Shown: positions 61,080 to 64,000 of the stretch, one piece after another
How positions within the stretch are numbered: position 1 is the first letter of the stretch
Layout: the number at the start of each line of letters is the position of its first letter
Source: an uncultured Prevotellaceae bacterium
GTDB taxonomy: Bacteria > Bacteroidota > Bacteroidia > Bacteroidales > Muribaculaceae
Direction of reading: 5' to 3'
NCBI GenBank assembly: GCA_937898675.1
Contig: CALEJB010000038.1
Location: 1 to 64,000, forward strand
Length of the DNA stretch: 64,000 nucleotides
Notes under the pieces: model-generated
Told to the model about the DNA's origin: nothing
What the model saw: only the letters and a program-made list of their open reading frames with translations
Databases searched by the model: none
Made by a program: the position numbers and the translations under genes

Positions 61080-62039
61080 ATGAAGAGATTTTTAGTAGCC
61101 ATGCTGCTGGCGCTCAGCCTGCCGGCATTGCCTGCCCATGCGCAGCAGCCCGAACCGAATAGATTTGACGTGAACTGCGACGGAAAAGTCGCACCCGATG
61201 ACATCTCATGCCTGATAGACTACCTGCTGAACGGTGCCGGCGAGGAGTCGTCGGCCGGCAACTATGACGTGAACCGCGACGGAAAAGTCGCGCCCGATGA
61301 CATCTCATGCCTGATAGACTACCTGCTGAATGGCCCCCGGGGCCAGGAATATACCGTGAATGGCGTGACTTTCTTGATGGTGGATGTGAAAGGCGGCACG
61401 TTCACGATGGGCGCGACCGAGGAGCAGACGGGCGACGCGTCGGACACCGAACTGCCGACGCACGAGGTGACACTGAGCGATTACAGCATAGGCGAGACCG
61501 AGGTCACGCAAGAACTGTGGCTGGCCGTGATGGGCACTTACAACCCCAGCGGTTTCTCGGGCGACCTGCAGCGCCCCGTGGAGCAGGTGTCGTGGTCGAA
61601 TTGCCAAACATTTATCACCAAGCTGAACCAGCTCACGGGCCTGACCTTTAGACTGCCGACCGAGGCTGAGTGGGAATATGCCGCCCGCGGCGGCAGCAAG
61701 AGCCGCGGCTACAAGTATGCCGGCAGCGACGATGTCGATGCCGTGGCATGGTACAGGAGCAACAGCGACAATGCGACGCATCGCGTTGGCACCAAAGCGC
61801 CCAACGAGCTTGGATTGTATGACATGAGCGGCAATGTGTGGGAGTGGTGCCAGGACTGGTATGACAGCTACGGCAGCGCGCCGCAGACCAACCCCCAGGG
61901 CCCCTCGACGGGCACGCGCCGCGTGATGCGCGGCGGCAGCTGGGCCAACAACGACGCCGCACGATGCCGCGTGTCTTACCGCCTGGAATACTATCCGTCG
62001 CTGCAGGAAAACTGCAACGGCCTGCGCCTGGCGCTATAG
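61080..62039 (+). CDS. Secreted FGE/SUMF1-domain protein with dockerin-like doublet
   Basis: 319 residues with a signal peptide (to PAHA). Residues about 27-84 hold two nearly identical EF-hand-like repeats (DVNxDGKVAPDDISCLIDYLLNG). The rest is a formylglycine-generating-enzyme-like domain: VKGGTFTMGATEEQ, IGETEVTQELWLAVMG, RLPTEAEWEYAARGG, YDMSGNVWEWCQDWY and RVMRGGSWANN. The catalytic Cys pair of true sulfatase-activating enzymes is not evident in its usual place, so a binding role is more likely. It has its own consensus promoter inside the starch locus. Confidence 0.85.
   Translation: MKRFLVAMLLALSLPALPAHAQQPEPNRFDVNCDGKVAPDDISCLIDYLLNGAGEESSAGNYDVNRDGKVAPDDISCLIDYLLNGPRGQEYTVNGVTFLMVDVKGGTFTMGATEEQTGDASDTELPTHEVTLSDYSIGETEVTQELWLAVMGTYNPSGFSGDLQRPVEQVSWSNCQTFITKLNQLTGLTFRLPTEAEWEYAARGGSKSRGYKYAGSDDVDAVAWYRSNSDNATHRVGTKAPNELGLYDMSGNVWEWCQDWYDSYGSAPQTNPQGPSTGTRRVMRGGSWANNDAARCRVSYRLEYYPSLQENCNGLRLAL
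61167..61330 (+). repeat. Near-identical tandem 64-base repeats in the dockerin-like region
   Basis: Bases 61167-61231 and 61266-61330 differ at only two or three positions while encoding the two calcium-binding repeats, which indicates a recent internal duplication or gene conversion. Confidence 0.85.
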
Positions 62040-62096
62040 CGTTTGAGCCGGCGATAGGGACCGAGTCACAGGCGCCATTGCGTGGGAGAAAACCCA

Positions 62097-62133
62097 AACA
62101 GAGCCGTCAGGCGCGTGCCACAACGGCTCTGTT
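62097..62133 (+). terminator. Hairpin after the FGE-domain gene
   Basis: AACAGAGCCGT pairs with ACGGCTCTGTT around a 15-base loop. There is no T-tract, so termination is likely but not certain. Confidence 0.5.
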
Positions 62134-62158
62134 GCCATGACGACAGCGGACCTGTCCC

Positions 62159-62172
62159 TGCAATCGTTTGCA
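62159..62172. promoter_or_regulatory. LacI-type operator upstream of the amylase gene
   Basis: TGCAATCGTTTGCA, the exact reverse complement of the core upstream of susC. It lies 53 bp before the -7 box, against 54 bp at susC. Confidence 0.8.
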
Positions 62173-62225
62173 TGCTTTTTTGGGAATATAATCTCAAGGT
62201 AGCATGATAATTGCCGACAAATCAC

Positions 62226-62233
62226 TAATTTTG
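62226..62233 (+). promoter_or_regulatory. -7 box of the amylase gene
   Basis: TAATTTTG, identical to the susC -7 box. No TTTG -33 element at the right spacing. Confidence 0.6.
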
Positions 62234-62277
62234 TGGAAAATATAGCATTAGATTCACCATAACACAGAATAACGGTA

Positions 62278-64000
62278 ATGAAAAAGTCATTGATTAGCGC
62301 ACTGGCGGCCATGCTGCCGTTGCTCATGCTGGCACAGGGCTGGCCCGCACAGTACAAGGGCGTGATGCTGCAGGGATTCTATTGGGACTCCTTTAGCGAG
62401 ACACGCTGGCCCAAGTTGGAAAGCCAGGCCGACGAACTGGCCGAATTTTTCAAACTCGTGTGGATTCCGCAGAGCGCCTCGACGGGCGGCGGCACCTCGA
62501 TGGGCTATGACGACCTGTACTGGTTCACCAACTACAATAGCTCGTTTGGCTCCGAGGCCCAGCTGCGGTCGCTCATCAACACCTTCAAGGCCAAGGGCAT
62601 CGGCACCATCGCCGACGTGGTCATCAACCACCGCTCCACCATCAACGACTGGGTGACATTCCCCGTCGAGACCTACAAGGGCGTGACCTACAAGATGCTG
62701 CCCACCGACATCTGCCACAACGATGACGGCGGCAGCACGCTCACCTGGGCCAACGCCAACGGCGTGAGCCTGAGCGCCAACAACGACACCGGCGAGGACT
62801 GGGGCGGCATGCGCGACCTGGACCACAAGAGCGCCAACGTGCAGAATATCGTCAAGGCCTACCTGGGCATGCTGCTCAACGACCTGGGCTATGTGGGCAT
62901 GCGCTACGACATGACCAAGGGCTACTCGGCATCGTTCACGGGCATGTACAATAGTGCTGTCAACCCCGCCTACTCGGTGGGCGAGTACTGGGACGGTAAC
63001 CAGACAGCGGTCAAGAACTGGCTCGACGGCACCAAGGTGGGCGGCGCCATCCAGAGCGCGGCGTTTGACTTCCCCTTCCGCTATGTGATTCGCGACGCCG
63101 CTAACGGCAACAGCTGGACCAAGCTGGGCACGAGCACCAACAAGGGCCTGTGCCAGGAAACCAACTACAAGCGCTATGCCGTCACCTTTGTCGAGAACCA
63201 CGACACCGAATACCGCAGCGCCGACTACCAGCAGGACCCCATACGCAACAACATCGAGGCTGCCAACGCCTATCTGCTCATGATGCCCGGCACGCCCTGT
63301 GTGTTCCTCAAGCACTGGATTGACTGCAAGGAGAGCATCAAGCAGATGATTTATGTGCGCCAGTTGGCGGGCATCAGCAACTCCAGCACGTCGTTCAACC
63401 AGGCCAGCAACGCGTCGAGCAACTACTATGTGCAGCGCACCATGGGCGACCGCGGCTCGGTGCTGGCGGCCATGGGCACCACGGCCTACACGATTCCCGA
63501 CTCCTATGTCGTGGTGTGCAGCGGCACCAACTACCGCCTGGCGTTGAGCAAGAGCACCGAGACGGCATGGGCCAGCAAACCCAGCGGTGAGTATGAGGGC
63601 GCGTTTGCCGTGACGCTCACCGCCGTGAGCAATACACCCAGCGCGCAGATTGTCTATACCACCGACGGCAGCGAGCCCACCGCCAGCAACGGCACACGAG
63701 TGCCCAACGGCAGCAGCGTGAACATCGGTGCCACCACCACGCTCAAGGCGGGCATCCTGGTCAACGGCGCCGTGTCGGGCTTGATTACGCGCACCTACAC
63801 CATCGACAATTCGACATTTGAGCCCTACGAGATTACTGTTTACCTCAAGGACCCGACGGCGGCGCCCAACAACTGGCCCCGTGTCAACTTCTACTGCTGG
63901 GACAGCGGCGACGTGCAGCAGTGCGGCAACTGGCCCGGCGAGACCATTACCGCCACCCAGACCATCAACGGCGTGAAGTTCTATTACAAGAAGTTTAACA
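62278..64000 (+). CDS. GH13 alpha-amylase, secreted (partial, runs off the window)
   Basis: The first 574 codons. After a signal peptide (to LAQ) is a GH13 barrel with all four conserved regions: DVVINH, GMRYDMTKG with the Asp nucleophile, VGEYWDG with the acid/base Glu, and FVENHDTEY. It most resembles small plant-like alpha-amylases (early GVMLQGFYWDSF). After the barrel come a chitobiase/FN3-like domain (YTTDGSEPTASNGTRV) and the start of a starch-binding module (ITVYLKDPTAAPNNWPRVNFYCWDS, NWPGE). It hydrolyses internal alpha-1,4 bonds of starch. The operator upstream ties it to the LacI regulator. The 3' end lies beyond 64000. Confidence 0.95.
   Translation, partial: MKKSLISALAAMLPLLMLAQGWPAQYKGVMLQGFYWDSFSETRWPKLESQADELAEFFKLVWIPQSASTGGGTSMGYDDLYWFTNYNSSFGSEAQLRSLINTFKAKGIGTIADVVINHRSTINDWVTFPVETYKGVTYKMLPTDICHNDDGGSTLTWANANGVSLSANNDTGEDWGGMRDLDHKSANVQNIVKAYLGMLLNDLGYVGMRYDMTKGYSASFTGMYNSAVNPAYSVGEYWDGNQTAVKNWLDGTKVGGAIQSAAFDFPFRYVIRDAANGNSWTKLGTSTNKGLCQETNYKRYAVTFVENHDTEYRSADYQQDPIRNNIEAANAYLLMMPGTPCVFLKHWIDCKESIKQMIYVRQLAGISNSSTSFNQASNASSNYYVQRTMGDRGSVLAAMGTTAYTIPDSYVVVCSGTNYRLALSKSTETAWASKPSGEYEGAFAVTLTAVSNTPSAQIVYTTDGSEPTASNGTRVPNGSSVNIGATTTLKAGILVNGAVSGLITRTYTIDNSTFEPYEITVYLKDPTAAPNNWPRVNFYCWDSGDVQQCGNWPGETITATQTINGVKFYYKKFN

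Overview
This window is a chromosomal segment of a GC-rich Bacteroidales bacterium, probably of the Muribaculaceae or Prevotellaceae type; the genus cannot be settled from sequence alone. The evidence is a SusC/SusD starch locus, a T9SS-type C-terminal sorting signal, DUF2851, DUF3667, DUF3244 and CotH families, and many promoters of the Bacteroidetes form (TTTG, about 20 bp, TAnnTTTG). Several of these promoters were used to correct start codons.

Layout. 0-0.6 kb: the 3' end of an rRNA operon (23S end, 5S, terminator). 0.7-5.1 kb: a minus-strand operon for a polyprenyl-phosphate phosphoribosyltransferase-like UbiA enzyme, a HAD phosphatase fused to a multi-pass membrane domain, and DUF2851. 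5.4-8.9 kb: tRNA-Phe, a secreted BspA-type leucine-rich repeat protein with dockerin-like repeats, a small secreted protein and an L,D-transpeptidase. 8.9-9.2 kb: an AT-rich gap with a possible small RNA or small ORF. 9.3-16.8 kb: enolase, a secreted protein, a DUF2752/dispanin pair, an rbfA / LolC-E-type permease / aroQ / O-methyltransferase cluster, and an ECF sigma factor with its membrane partner. 17-36 kb: mainly housekeeping genes (M16 peptidase, ABC exporter, DUF3667, kbl, glucosaminidase, cytidine deaminase, YfhO, two FKBP isomerases, sirtuin, threonine dehydrogenase, ferredoxin-linked aldo/keto reductase, ECF S component, DUF1893), then dnaX at 36.3-38.0 kb.

38-46.6 kb is an accessory island: two CotH-family secreted kinase-like proteins, two tandem FISUMP-type lipoproteins, a cysteine-rich peptide with a RiPP-like leader, a frameshifted DUF3244 gene and a divergent TPR membrane regulator, with operator-like repeats between the last two. 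46.6-50.5 kb holds gamma-carbonic anhydrase, an Xaa-Pro aminopeptidase and an alkaline phosphatase.

50.5-64 kb is a starch/maltodextrin utilisation locus: a LacI-family regulator, susC, susD, two SusE/F-like lipoproteins, a secreted starch-binding-like protein with a T9SS tail, an FGE-domain protein with a recently duplicated dockerin-like repeat, and a GH13 alpha-amylase that runs off the window. A LacI-type operator core occurs upstream of both susC and the amylase at almost the same distance from the -7 box (54 and 53 bp), which suggests one co-activated regulon.

The most unusual object is a ~150 bp intergenic element present twice in opposite orientation (13.1 and 29.8 kb). Each copy has GTT/AAC-rich inverted flanks around a Shine-Dalgarno-led 11-codon ORF, MMILEPPNG(V/I)K, with mostly synonymous differences between copies. 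In one copy the element also encodes the last codons of aroQ.
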